This document shows, in pieces, positions 10,234-18,439 of a stretch of 64,000 nucleotides of DNA. Source of the stretch: Deinococcus hopiensis KR-140 (GTDB lineage Bacteria > Deinococcota > Deinococci > Deinococcales > Deinococcaceae). The position numbers and the translations under genes were made by a program. Numbering within the stretch: position 1 is the stretch's first letter; every line of letters starts with the position of its first letter. The stretch covers positions 145,731 through 209,730 of the forward strand of contig CALPYF020000003.1 in the NCBI GenBank assembly GCA_943327755.2. The letters run 5' to 3'. The notes under the pieces are model-generated. The model ran no database searches, was not told where the DNA came from, and saw only the letters and a list, made by a program, of their open reading frames with translations.

Positions 10234-10926
10234 CTACCTGAGGAGCGCAGCGACGAACACCGGCACGGCGTCCGGGCCCTCAAAGCCGGGGGTCAGGGCG
10301 CGCAGGGTGAAGAGGGCGCGGTTGCCCTGGACGTCCACCCGCTCCAGCGTGTAGCGGGTGGCGCAGGCGCGCGCGGCAGGCAGGGCGCGGTCACGCCAGA
10401 CCTCCTGACCGTTCACGGTCAGCCGCACTCCGGCCGGGACCTCACCCGGGGGCAGCATCTCCGGGTACGGGCAGCGTCCGGGCAGACGCACCACGTCCAG
10501 CTGCACCGGAACGGGACGCGACCACAGGGGCACGGCGGTCATCTGACGCTGACCGGCACGCACACCGTCCGGCCAGCGGGGGTAGGGCACCGGGTACGCC
10601 CACTGGTACCGGGGCACCGACAGGGGCCGCGTGGTGAACGGGGCGACCGCGGCGCGCGTGGCGGCCGTGTTCAGCAGAGTGTTCAGGACGTGGCGTGGGG
10701 CCGCGTCGTCCGTGCGAGTGGCCGCGTACCGGATGCGGCCACTGCGGGTGTCCAGTACGGTCACCTGTGCGTGTCCGAAGCCGCTGCCGTCGCGTTCCCC
10801 ACTGACGATGGTCATCACCTGCGCGCCGTCCGCGCTGAAGCGCACCTGGGTGACGGGCAGGCGTTCGTTCGCCCCGGCCAGACTGGTCAGGCTGAACGCC
10901 AGCAGAAGCGGGAGGAGTCGGCGCAT
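10234..10926 (-). CDS. DUF2259-like predicted secreted protein
   Basis: A 230-residue protein with a clear signal peptide (MRRLLPLLLAFSLTSLAGA, cleavage near residue 19). The segment RFSADGA..SGERDGSGFGHA..VLDTRSGR around residues 28-65 matches the beta-propeller-blade-like FSxDG..DGSGFxYA..D pattern of the DUF2259/COG5497 family of predicted secreted proteins, as far as I recall that family. Three Cys residues (near 160-200) could form disulfides. TACGGT stands 6 nt before the ATG, so it has its own leaderless promoter although it lies only 41 bases downstream of malG. Function is unknown. The alternative frame reading through into malG is a shadow. Confidence 0.65.
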   Translation of the reverse strand: MRRLLPLLLAFSLTSLAGANERLPVTQVRFSADGAQVMTIVSGERDGSGFGHAQVTVLDTRSGRIRYAATRTDDAAPRHVLNTLLNTAATRAAVAPFTTRPLSVPRYQWAYPVPYPRWPDGVRAGQRQMTAVPLWSRPVPVQLDVVRLPGRCPYPEMLPPGEVPAGVRLTVNGQEVWRDRALPAARACATRYTLERVDVQGNRALFTLRALTPGFEGPDAVPVFVAALLR

Positions 10927-10967
10927 AGGTGCACCGTACTCCTCCCGCTTCTGCGGCGTGAAGGGGG

Positions 10968-12353
10968 TTATTCCTTGACGCCCCCAGCGACCGCGCCGCC
11001 GACGAAGAAGTTCTGGAAGCCGTAGAACAGGCCCACGATCGGCAGGGCGCCCAGCGTGGCGGCGGCCGCGAACACGCCCCACTTGGTGCTGAACTGGCCG
11101 CTGGTGAACGAGCGCAGCATCACGCCGACCGTCCAGTGCTCCACGCCGGTCATCAGGATGCTGGCCAGGATGAACTCGGCGTACGTGCCGATGAACTGGT
11201 TCAGGAAGATGAACACGAGCATGCCGCGCGACAGGGGCAGCACGACGCGCGTGAAGGTCTGCCAGCGGGTCGCGCCGTCCACCATCGCCGCTTCCTCCAG
11301 CGACTCGGGGAGGCTCTCGACGTACCCCTTGAAGATCCAGGTGTTGAAGGCGATCGCGCCGCCCGAGTACGCCAGGATCAGCCCGGCGAAGGTGTTCCCC
11401 AGACCCAGGTCGGTCAGGAGTTTGAACACCGCGACGAGCGCCAGGAACACCGGGAACATCTGGATGAAGATGAAGAACAGCAGCATCTGGAAGCGGCCCG
11501 GGAAGCGCAGGCGCGCCATGGCGTACCCGGCGGTGGTGGACAGCAGGATCGCCAGCACGCCGGTCAGGCCGGACACGAGCAGGGTGTTGCGCACGGAGAG
11601 CAGGAACTTGCTCTCGTTGCTGCCGCCCGTGAACTGCGCCGGGCCCATGAAGATCACGAGGACGGCCAGCGCGGCGACCAGCACGCGCAGGCCCCAGGCG
11701 CGCACGTTCGCCAGGGCGTCGGTGTCGCGCCCGACCTTGCTGACGATCAGGGAGATCAGGACGGCGGCCAGCGCGGCCCCGCCGATCACGGCGAGCAGCA
11801 GCTGCCACGCGGGAATGGTGACGCCCTCGAACAGCTTGGCGAAGTTCTCCAAGTTCAGCTGCTTCAGGTCGGGCAGCAGGCCGGTCTTGTAGAAGATGTT
11901 CGGGTTCCCGAAGTCCGGGAAGGCGAACAGGCTGTTGCGCGGGTCGAACGCGGCGATCAGCACGTAGAACAGCGGGTAGATGGCGATCAGCACGACCAGG
12001 ATCAGGAACAGGTGGGTCAGCTGGTCGCCCAGCACCGCCGCGTAGCTGATGCGGCGGCCCGTGCGGGCCATGCCGATCCGCTGGCCCAGCAGGCTGGTCA
12101 GGGCCAGCACGCCGCTGGCGGCCAGCAGGAACAGCAGGAAGCGCACCCAACCCCGGTCGACGTAGTAGATCGAGAAGCTCTTCTGCTTGTCCTTGAGGCT
12201 GTCGACCAGCGCGGCGCCCAGCCAGCCGATCAATGCCAGGACGACGACCCCGATGATCCAGGGCAGCGCCTTGCGCAGGGCGGAGGGTTCGCGGTGGACG
12301 TACCCGCCGGGTGGGAGGTTGCCGGGCGGGAGGTTGTTGGGGGCGGTGGTCAT
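10968..12353 (-). CDS. malG: Maltose/maltodextrin ABC permease MalG, long form
   Basis: An inner-membrane permease subunit for malto-oligosaccharide uptake. The C-terminal 250 residues are a standard MalG domain with the EAA loop EEAAMVDGATRWQTFTRVVLPL near residue 380, which docks the ATPase. The protein is 461 residues, against about 296 for the E. coli protein. The extra N-terminal half adds a proline-rich leader and several hydrophobic segments (about residues 30-50, 72-95, 115-140, 185-205 and 225-245). Its start overlaps the malF stop (ATGA). No MalK ATPase gene is in the window, so the transporter presumably uses one encoded elsewhere, as is common in Gram-positive bacteria and Deinococcus. 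Confidence 0.88.
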   Translation of the reverse strand: MTTAPNNLPPGNLPPGGYVHREPSALRKALPWIIGVVVLALIGWLGAALVDSLKDKQKSFSIYYVDRGWVRFLLFLLAASGVLALTSLLGQRIGMARTGRRISYAAVLGDQLTHLFLILVVLIAIYPLFYVLIAAFDPRNSLFAFPDFGNPNIFYKTGLLPDLKQLNLENFAKLFEGVTIPAWQLLLAVIGGAALAAVLISLIVSKVGRDTDALANVRAWGLRVLVAALAVLVIFMGPAQFTGGSNESKFLLSVRNTLLVSGLTGVLAILLSTTAGYAMARLRFPGRFQMLLFFIFIQMFPVFLALVAVFKLLTDLGLGNTFAGLILAYSGGAIAFNTWIFKGYVESLPESLEEAAMVDGATRWQTFTRVVLPLSRGMLVFIFLNQFIGTYAEFILASILMTGVEHWTVGVMLRSFTSGQFSTKWGVFAAAATLGALPIVGLFYGFQNFFVGGAVAGGVKE

Positions 12354-13747
12354 TTGCGGGCCTCCTCGAACACGCCGGCGGCCTTGAAGTTCACGATGCT
12401 GATTGCCAGGGTCAGGAAGAAGATGATCAGCGCGATGGCGCTGGCCAGCGCGAAGTTCTGCCCGCCGGCCGACACGAACGCCGTGTTGTACCCCCACGAG
12501 AGCAGGATGTCGGTGCTCTGCGCGGTGCTCTCGCGGCCTTCCTGGGCGGGGCCGCCGGCCGTGAGCAGGTAGATGATCCCGAAGTTGTTGAAGTTAAACG
12601 CGAAGCCCGACAGCAGGATCGGCGTGAACGAGTTACGCAGCAGCGGCAGGGTGATGCCGGTGATCTGCTGCCAGCGGCTGGCGCCGTCGATCTCGGCGGC
12701 CTCGTACAGGTCGTCGTTGATGGTGCTCAGGGCGCTGATGGTGGCGGTCATCATGTACGGGAAGCCCAGCCAAAGGTTCACCATCAGGATGCTGATCTTC
12801 GCCCACAGCGGATCGTTCAGCCAGGGAATCGCGACGATGCCCAGCAGCCCCAGGCTCTTGTTCACGATGCCGAACTGCTGGTTGAACAGCGCGACCCACA
12901 TCTGCACGCTAATCACGGTGGGGATCGCCCAGGGCAGGAACAGCAGCGTGCGGTACACGTTGCGGCCCTTAAGGCGCTTGTTGTACAGCAGGATGCCCAG
13001 GATCAGGCCCGCGACCGAGTTCAGGACGATGGTGCTGAACGCGAAGATGACCGTCCACAGGAAAACGGGCCACAGGGCGCGGCTGGCCTTCCCGAAGATC
13101 TCCTGGAAGTTCGCGAGGCCCACGTAGCTGATCTTGTTGATGCGGGTGGCCTGCGCGACCTGCACGCTCTCGGGGGTGGGTGCGGCCAGCGTGAAGGCGT
13201 TCCCCTGCGCGGACGCGACCTTCACGCGGTACGGGACGCTGGCGTCCTCGTCGTACAGCACCAGGGTCGCCCCGGCGCAGTTGGGCGCGGCGCAGTTCAG
13301 GTACTCCTGCGCGCTGCCGGTCAGGCCGCTCAGGGTGACGGTGCGGCGGTCACTGCTCAGGGTGGCGTCCTGACGGGCGGCGCTGTCGGGGTTGCCGCTG
13401 TTCTGCCCGCTGTAGTTCGTGAAGGCGTAGTTCACGGTCAGCACGACCGGCAGGACCGTGAACGCCAGGATGAATACCAGGGCGGGCAGCAGGTAGAACC
13501 AGTTCGTGATCCACGGGAAGGCGCGGTGGGTCAGGGGCGCCAGGACCAGCAGCGACACCACCGTGAACACCAGCAGCAGGTAGGCGGGGGCGCCGGGCAC
13601 GACCTGCGCAGCCAGGGTGGACAGCAACCAGCCGATAAGCACAGACGCGCCCATCAGGGCGGCCAGGATCAGCAGGGCCAGCAGGATGCCGCGTGAGCCC
13701 TGGGGGGGCACGGCGGTGCGGGAACGGGGTGGGGACAGGGTGGTCAT
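12350..13747 (-). CDS. malF: Maltose/maltodextrin ABC permease MalF
   Basis: Partner permease of MalG, 465 residues. Hydrophobic segments begin near residue 15. A periplasmic loop of about 90 residues (YAFTNYSGQNSGNP onward) sits after the third or fourth segment, corresponding to the MalF P2 loop that contacts MalE. The EAA loop is EAAEIDGASRWQQITGITLPLL near residue 350. ATG 13747 has GGAGG 12 bases before it; the in-frame extension to 13918 has no hydrophobic or conserved content. The stop overlaps the malG start. A strong hairpin in the 284-base gap between malE and malF may set the ratio of binding protein to permease. Confidence 0.88.
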   Translation of the reverse strand: MTTLSPPRSRTAVPPQGSRGILLALLILAALMGASVLIGWLLSTLAAQVVPGAPAYLLLVFTVVSLLVLAPLTHRAFPWITNWFYLLPALVFILAFTVLPVVLTVNYAFTNYSGQNSGNPDSAARQDATLSSDRRTVTLSGLTGSAQEYLNCAAPNCAGATLVLYDEDASVPYRVKVASAQGNAFTLAAPTPESVQVAQATRINKISYVGLANFQEIFGKASRALWPVFLWTVIFAFSTIVLNSVAGLILGILLYNKRLKGRNVYRTLLFLPWAIPTVISVQMWVALFNQQFGIVNKSLGLLGIVAIPWLNDPLWAKISILMVNLWLGFPYMMTATISALSTINDDLYEAAEIDGASRWQQITGITLPLLRNSFTPILLSGFAFNFNNFGIIYLLTAGGPAQEGRESTAQSTDILLSWGYNTAFVSAGGQNFALASAIALIIFFLTLAISIVNFKAAGVFEEARK

Positions 13748-13926
13748 CTCGTGGGGGCCTCCAGGCGGACGTGGGTCAGGGGCAGGTGCGCCGGGCACGT
13801 CCGGGGTGAAATCAGTTCGCAGTAAGGTAACGCCGCTGCCACGGGGGCAGCGATGGTGCTCATCAAGACATCTGGCGGGGCGTGGTTCCAGCGGCGGCCC
13901 GGCGGCTGGGAACGCCACGACAGTCA

Positions 13927-13976
13927 GGACGCGGGGGGACGATACGCCTTGTCCGGCGCACCGTCCCTCCGCGTCC
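13927..13976 (-). terminator. Hairpin in the malE-malF gap
   Basis: GGACGCGGGGGGACG (13927-13941) and CGTCCCTCCGCGTCC (13962-13976) form a 15-bp stem with one mismatch and a 20-nt loop, 55 bases after the malE stop. There is no T-run, so it looks like an RNA-stabilising or partial-termination hairpin rather than a full stop. The analogous E. coli malE-malF space also holds structured repeats. Confidence 0.55.
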
Positions 13977-14031
13977 TGAGTGGCCCGGGTGGAGCGAGGT
14001 TGTGGTCATGCTCGCCCCACCTCCAGGCGGG

Positions 14032-15213
14032 TTACTTGATGTTGCTGTTGATTTCCTGGACGGCCTTGTCGAGGATCTGGCCGTAGTTCTGGCCGGACTT
14101 CTGGACGCTCTGCGCGATGGCGTTGCTCCAGGGGCCCCACACGGCGCCCATCTGGGGCACGTTGGGCATGGGGGTGCCCATGCTGATGGTCTTGCCGAAG
14201 CCCTGCACGACCGGGTCGGCCTTGAGCTTGGTGCGGGCGCTGAGGCTGGCGGGGATGCGGCCGCCGGCCTTGTTGAACGCGACCTGGGCGTCGGAGGAGC
14301 TGATCTGCTTGGCGAACTGCGCAGCGGCCACCTTGTTCTTGCTGTAGGAGTTCAGCATGGTGCCCTGCACGCCCACGAAGGGGCTCCACTTGCCGCTGGC
14401 GCCGGGAGGGGTCGGGAAGGGGATGATGCCGTAGTTGATGTTGGCCTTCTTGATGTCGCCCATGTCCCAGGGACCGGTGAGGAACATGCCGAGGCGGCCC
14501 TGCACGAAGGCGCTCTTTGCGGCGTCGCCGTTGACGCCTTCGGGCACGAGGTTGTACTTGTAGCGCAGGTCGTTCAGGAACGCGCTGGCCTTATCGGCGC
14601 CGGCGTTAGCGAGGCCCACGTCCTTGACGTTCAGGGTGCCGCCGTTGTTCTTGAAGACGTAGCCGCCGTAGGCGCTGATGATGCCGTACTGCATGTAGGC
14701 GTTGCTCAGGTCAGCGAGGTACCCGAACTTGCCGCTGCCGGTGTTCTTCTGGGCGGCGGCCAGGAAGGCGCTCCAGGTGGTGGGGGCGGTGGGCACCAGG
14801 GCCTTGTTGTACACGACGGCGACCGCTTCGGCGAACATGGGGATGCCGAACAGCTTGCCCTGGTAGGTCATGGCGTTCAGGGCGGTCTTGTCCAGGTCGG
14901 TGCGGCTGGTGACGTACTTGTCCATGGGCTCGATGACGCCTGCTGCGGCCAGCTGACCGAGGCGGTCGTGGGGCTGGGTGGTCAGCAGGTCGGGGCCCTG
15001 GCCCTTGGGGGCGCTCTGGATGAACTTGTCGGTCATCTCGCCGAAGGGCACGCTGACGATGTTCACGGTGTTGCCGGTCTTCGCCTTGAAGTCGGCGGCC
15101 TGCGAGCGCAGCCACGCCAGTTCGCTGTCACCGAAGTGCGTCCAGACGGTGATGGTGGCGGCGCTGGCCTGGCCGAGCAGCGCGAGAGACAGAATGGTCA
15201 GAGCTTTTTTCAT
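14032..15213 (-). CDS. malE: Maltose/maltodextrin-binding protein MalE
   Basis: A periplasmic (or surface) solute-binding protein that delivers malto-oligosaccharides to MalFG. It has 393 residues: signal peptide MKKALTILSLALLGQASA, then the family-1 solute-binding fold starting ITVWTHFGDSELAWL, with the conserved region GLFLTGPWDM.. near 255 and KWSPFVGVQGTMLNSYSKNK near 290. The RBS AAGGAG lies 7 nt before the ATG. Transcription starts far upstream at a sigma70-like promoter (-10 at 15359-15364), leaving a leader of about 135 nt that contains a LacI-type operator. First gene of malEFG. Confidence 0.9.
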   Translation of the reverse strand: MKKALTILSLALLGQASAATITVWTHFGDSELAWLRSQAADFKAKTGNTVNIVSVPFGEMTDKFIQSAPKGQGPDLLTTQPHDRLGQLAAAGVIEPMDKYVTSRTDLDKTALNAMTYQGKLFGIPMFAEAVAVVYNKALVPTAPTTWSAFLAAAQKNTGSGKFGYLADLSNAYMQYGIISAYGGYVFKNNGGTLNVKDVGLANAGADKASAFLNDLRYKYNLVPEGVNGDAAKSAFVQGRLGMFLTGPWDMGDIKKANINYGIIPFPTPPGASGKWSPFVGVQGTMLNSYSKNKVAAAQFAKQISSSDAQVAFNKAGGRIPASLSARTKLKADPVVQGFGKTISMGTPMPNVPQMGAVWGPWSNAIAQSVQKSGQNYGQILDKAVQEINSNIK

Positions 15214-15236
15214 AGGTCTCCTTACATGGCGCGACT

Positions 15237-15250
15237 GTGAATCGCTTCCA
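15237..15250 (-). promoter_or_regulatory. LacI-family operator O1 in the malE leader
   Basis: On the minus strand it reads TGGAAGCGATTCAC, a LacI/GalR-type site with central CG. It lies about 100 nt downstream of the predicted malE transcription start and 24 nt before the start codon. It differs by one base from O2 at 15496. Confidence 0.65.
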
Positions 15251-15358
15251 TTTCGAGGGATCAACTTTGATTCCATCGGCCTTCCACGGCAGGGAGGCGC
15301 CCGGAGTCCGCGCGGCTGAGCGTCCGCAACGGGTGATTATTCTGGTTGCTCGCCCGAC

Positions 15359-15387
15359 ATTATAGAGGCAACGGGGCCTGCTGACAA
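15359..15387 (-). promoter_or_regulatory. malEFG promoter, near-consensus sigma70 type
   Basis: On the minus strand TTGTCA (15382-15387), a 17-bp spacer and a perfect TATAAT (15359-15364). The predicted start is near 15351. It sits between two near-identical LacI-type operators 259 bp apart, centre to centre. Confidence 0.8.
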
Positions 15388-15495
15388 TGGGGTGACACCG
15401 ACAATTTCACCGTCCCAGTCAGGGAGAAATCAGTTACGGCCCGGGGCGGATGACCCGGCACGGCATTCTGACGATCCACTGAACAAAGTTGAAAC

Positions 15496-15509
15496 TGGAA
15501 GCGGTTCAC
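15496..15509. promoter_or_regulatory. LacI-family operator O2 upstream of the malE promoter
   Basis: TGGAAGCGGTTCAC, 13 of 14 bases identical to O1 and in the opposite orientation relative to the window (same-sense sequence reads on the plus strand here, on the minus strand at O1). It lies about 110 bp upstream of the -35 box. A regulator gene is not in the window. Confidence 0.6.
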
Positions 15510-15726
15510 GGAATCCTAACCTTCTCACGCAGCGTTTGACCATCCCCCGGCACCGTGGAACGTGTGGAAGCCGGTTAGACAGACTGGGCGGAGGCGGCGC
15601 GGCCATAGAGCGGAGCAGGTGGCGGCCCAGTGTGGGGCCGTCCCTGAGAGCGGTGGGGCATTCAGGCGGCCGCAACAACAAATGGTCCGCCTTCCTTACC
15701 CCCGCGGCACACAGGGATGACTGTCC

Positions 15727-15757
15727 TGACCGATCGGTCAGGGTGCGGGCGTATACT
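15727..15757 (+). promoter_or_regulatory. TetR-type palindrome and leaderless promoter of the MFS gene
   Basis: TGACCGATCGGTCA (15727-15740) is a perfect 14-bp palindrome. TATACT (15752-15757) lies 7 nt before ATG 15765, so transcription and translation start at nearly the same base. The palindrome covers the -35 position, the expected site for a TetR repressor of an exporter. Confidence 0.65.
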
Positions 15758-15764
15758 TCGCCCC

Positions 15765-17006
15765 ATGTCGTCCGCCGCCCCCTCCCCCGCCCAGGCCAAC
15801 ACCGGGCGAACAAAGCTGATCCTGTTCCTGACGATCTTCATCGCCATGCTGGGCCTGAGCGTCCTGTTCCCGATCATCGCCCCGCTGGGCCGCCAGCTCG
15901 GCCTGACCGAGACGCAGACCGGCTGGTTCTCCACCGCCTACTCCCTGATGCAGTTCGTCTTCTCGCCGATCTGGGGGGGCCGCAGCGAACGCGTGGGCCG
16001 CAAACCCGTCCTCCTGATGGGTCTGGTGGGCTTCTCGATCAGCTTCGGGCTGTTCGGCGTGCTGGCCCAGGCGGGCCTGAACGGCGCGCTGAGCGGCACC
16101 CTGCTGTTCGCGCTGCTCGTCGCCTCGCGCGTGATCGGCGGGATGCTCTCCAGCGCCACGCTGCCCACCGCGCAGGCCATGATGGCCGACCTGAGCAGCA
16201 AGGAGGACCGCGCCGCCAGCCTGGGCCTGATCGGCGCGGCGTTCGGGCTGGGCGTCGTGTTCGGCCCGGCCATCGGCGCGGCCCTGAGCGGCATCAGCCT
16301 GACCGCGCCGGTGTTCTTCAGCACCGCGCTGGGCCTGGTCACCGCACTCGTCGCGTGGCGCACCCTGCCCGAAACCCGCGTCAGCGGCGCCAAGGTCGCC
16401 GCGAAGGGCAGCCGCCGCGCGCTGCTCTCGCAACCCACCGTGCTGCTGCTGCTGGCCGTCAGCGCCCTGTCTACCCTGGCGAGCGTGGGCATGGAGCAGA
16501 CCATCGGCTTCTACGTGCAGGACACCCTCCGCCTGACCCCCGAGGGCGCGGCGCGCACCGTGGGCATCATGCTGACCCTGTTCGGCTTTGTGGCGGCGCT
16601 CGTTCAGGGCGGCGCAATCCGGCCCCTGGCCAAGAAACTCCCCACCACCCCGCTCGTGTCGGCGGGCCTGCTGATCATGGGCGTGGGCATGCTGCTCGTG
16701 CCCGCCGGTCAGGCGTTCTGGCCGATCACACTGGCCCTGGCCGTCGTGGGCGTGGGCAGCGCCATCCTCAGCCCCAGCCTCAGCGCGGGCCTGAGTCTCT
16801 CGGCCGGCGAGGACCTGCAGGGCACCGTCGCGGGCCTGAACAGCAGCGCCCTGGCCCTGGGGCGCATGGCGGGCCCGCTGATCAGCACCGGGCTGTACCA
16901 GACGGTCAGCCACGCCGCGCCGTACGTCCTGAGCGGCAGCGTGCTGCTGGCCCTGCTGGCCGTCATGCTGCTGATCCGCCCGAAGGTACAGCCCGCCGCC
17001 GCCTGA
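15765..17006 (+). CDS. MFS drug/metabolite exporter, 12 TM
   Basis: A 413-residue major facilitator protein, probably an antiporter in the inner membrane. Twelve hydrophobic segments are visible. The MFS loop 2-3 motif is WGGRSERVGRKPVLLMG near residues 69-85, and the antiporter-type motif C-like segment is GAAFGLGVVFGPAIGAAL near 160. TetA/YxiO-like drug exporters share this layout. The leaderless start ATG 15765 is fixed by TATACT 7 nt upstream. A perfect TetR-type palindrome overlaps its promoter, suggesting substrate-induced expression. The substrate cannot be read from the sequence. Confidence 0.85.
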   Translation: MSSAAPSPAQANTGRTKLILFLTIFIAMLGLSVLFPIIAPLGRQLGLTETQTGWFSTAYSLMQFVFSPIWGGRSERVGRKPVLLMGLVGFSISFGLFGVLAQAGLNGALSGTLLFALLVASRVIGGMLSSATLPTAQAMMADLSSKEDRAASLGLIGAAFGLGVVFGPAIGAALSGISLTAPVFFSTALGLVTALVAWRTLPETRVSGAKVAAKGSRRALLSQPTVLLLLAVSALSTLASVGMEQTIGFYVQDTLRLTPEGAARTVGIMLTLFGFVAALVQGGAIRPLAKKLPTTPLVSAGLLIMGVGMLLVPAGQAFWPITLALAVVGVGSAILSPSLSAGLSLSAGEDLQGTVAGLNSSALALGRMAGPLISTGLYQTVSHAAPYVLSGSVLLALLAVMLLIRPKVQPAAA

Positions 17007-17097
17007 CCAGCCCACCCTGCGGCCCCCCTCCCTGTCAGAGCCGGGGTGGGGGCCGCGTGACTTGGACGTCCTGCCGGGCCGCGCGTACACTGCCCGG

Positions 17098-18399
17098 ATG
17101 ACCGACGCACGCCGCCCCCGCACCGCCCGCGACCGACCCAGATCCGACGCCGACCGGCCCGGTCCGTTCAACCCGGCCCGCGAGGTCGCCGTGCGGGTGC
17201 TGCTGCGCGTCATGGACGCCCACGCGTTCGCTGCGCCCGCCCTGGACGCCGCGCTGCAGGAGGCCCGCCTGCCCGCCCGCGACGCGGGGCTGGCCACGCA
17301 CGTCGTGTACGGCGCGCTCCGGCACGCGCCCAGCCTCACGCGGGCGCTCGACGCTCGCCTGACCGGCGAGACCCACCCCAAGACCCGCGCGGTCCTGCTG
17401 GCCGGGGCGTTCGAGCGGCTGTTCCTGGGCACCCCGCCGCACGCGGTCGTCAGCGAGTACGTGAATCTCGCGCGTGGCGCGCGGCTGGCCCCCCCCGGAC
17501 TGGTGAACGCCGTGCTGCGCCGCCTGGAGAGCCTGAGTCCCGACGAGGTCGTCCCCGACGAGATGCCCGCGTGGCTGGCGGACGTGTACCGCCGCGCGTA
17601 CGGCGCGCAGGCGGACGCGGTGCTCGCGGACCTGCTGGAGCCGCAGCCGCTGTGGCTGAGCCTCAGCGACGCGGGCGTCCGCGCGCTGGAGGACGAGGGG
17701 AGCGTGCTGGAAGGCACCGTTCAGGGCGTGGACCGCGTCGCGCTGGACCGCCCGCTGCGGCAGACCGCCGCGTTCCAGCAGGGGCAGGCGCAGCCGATCA
17801 ACCCGGCCAGCCTCGCCTGCGTGGACGCGCTGGGGGACGTGCAGGGGGCGCGGGTGCTGGACCTGGCGGGCGGGGCGGGCGTGAAGGCCGCGATGCTCGC
17901 CACGCGCGGCGCGCAGGTCACGAGCGTGGACGTCGTGGCCCGCAAGCACGACCTCGCCCGCGCGAACCTGAAGCGCCTGGGCCTGACGGGGCAGTTCATC
18001 ACGCACGACCTGACCCAGCCCCTGCCCACCGAACCCGCGCCGGTTGTGCTGCTGGACGCGCCCTGCACCGGCAGCGGCACGCTGCGCAGCCACCCGGAGA
18101 TCAAGCTGCGCCTCACGCCGGACGCCGTGCAGGAGATGGCCGAGCTTCAGGCGCGGATGCTGCCGAACGCCGCCGCGCTCGTGCAGCCCGGCGGGACTCT
18201 GGTGTACTCGGTGTGCTCCGTCACGCCGCAGGAAGGGGCACAGGTCGTGCAGGCGTTCCTGGACACCCACCCGGAGTTCACGCCGCAGGCCGTGCCGGAT
18301 CTGGAGGTCCCCACCGTGCCTGCCGGGCCGGGCGTACTGACCGTGCCGGTGGACGGGGTGGACGGGTTCTTCATCGCGCGCCTGAACCGGCAGTCCTGA
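17098..18399 (+). CDS. rsmB: 16S rRNA (cytosine-C5) methyltransferase RsmB
   Basis: Methylates a cytosine of 16S rRNA (C967 in E. coli numbering) with S-adenosylmethionine. It has 433 residues. The N-terminal 25-150 is a NusB-like helical RNA-binding domain. The C-terminal Rossmann domain carries the SAM loop VLDLAGGAGVKA (253-264), DAPCTGSG with Cys323, and LVYSVCSV with Cys373; the two Cys are the m5C-methyltransferase pair, Cys373 being the expected nucleophile. Start ATG 17098 has TACACT 6 nt upstream (leaderless). Other RsmB/RsmF-type specificities are possible, but the NusB domain favours RsmB. Confidence 0.9.
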   Translation: MTDARRPRTARDRPRSDADRPGPFNPAREVAVRVLLRVMDAHAFAAPALDAALQEARLPARDAGLATHVVYGALRHAPSLTRALDARLTGETHPKTRAVLLAGAFERLFLGTPPHAVVSEYVNLARGARLAPPGLVNAVLRRLESLSPDEVVPDEMPAWLADVYRRAYGAQADAVLADLLEPQPLWLSLSDAGVRALEDEGSVLEGTVQGVDRVALDRPLRQTAAFQQGQAQPINPASLACVDALGDVQGARVLDLAGGAGVKAAMLATRGAQVTSVDVVARKHDLARANLKRLGLTGQFITHDLTQPLPTEPAPVVLLDAPCTGSGTLRSHPEIKLRLTPDAVQEMAELQARMLPNAAALVQPGGTLVYSVCSVTPQEGAQVVQAFLDTHPEFTPQAVPDLEVPTVPAGPGVLTVPVDGVDGFFIARLNRQS

Positions 18400-18410
18400 A
18401 TTGGCGCAAC

Positions 18411-18433
18411 TGACCTGACGGTCAGGGTAGGCT
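18411..18433 (+). promoter_or_regulatory. TGACC-N4-GGTCA inverted repeat and leaderless -10 box
   Basis: TGACCTGACGGTCA (18411-18424) has the same arms and the same 4-base centre spacing as the palindrome before the MFS gene at 15727. TAGGCT (18428-18433) follows, 6 nt before ATG 18440. A shared regulator is possible. Confidence 0.45.
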
Positions 18434-18439
18434 GGGGCC

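Larger units (their letters stand above)
15214..15764. other. malE / MFS divergent control region
   Basis: A 551-base non-coding region between divergent genes. It holds operator O1 (15237-15250), the malE promoter (15359-15387), operator O2 (15496-15509), a weaker O2-like site (TGGAAGCCGGTTA at 15565-15577), the TGACC-N4-GGTCA palindrome (15727-15740) and a leaderless -10 box for the MFS gene. The stretch 15590-15710 shows no feature I can name. Confidence 0.6.

Noticed and set aside
10927..12150. A 5' extension of the DUF2259-like gene through malG
   Set aside because: The extension lies out of frame in malG; the signal peptide and the leaderless -10 box place the true start at 10926.
15392..17101. 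A 569-codon plus-strand frame overlapping the MFS gene
   Set aside because: Its translation is Arg/Pro-rich without hydrophobic segments. The MFS frame is clearly real and begins at 15765.
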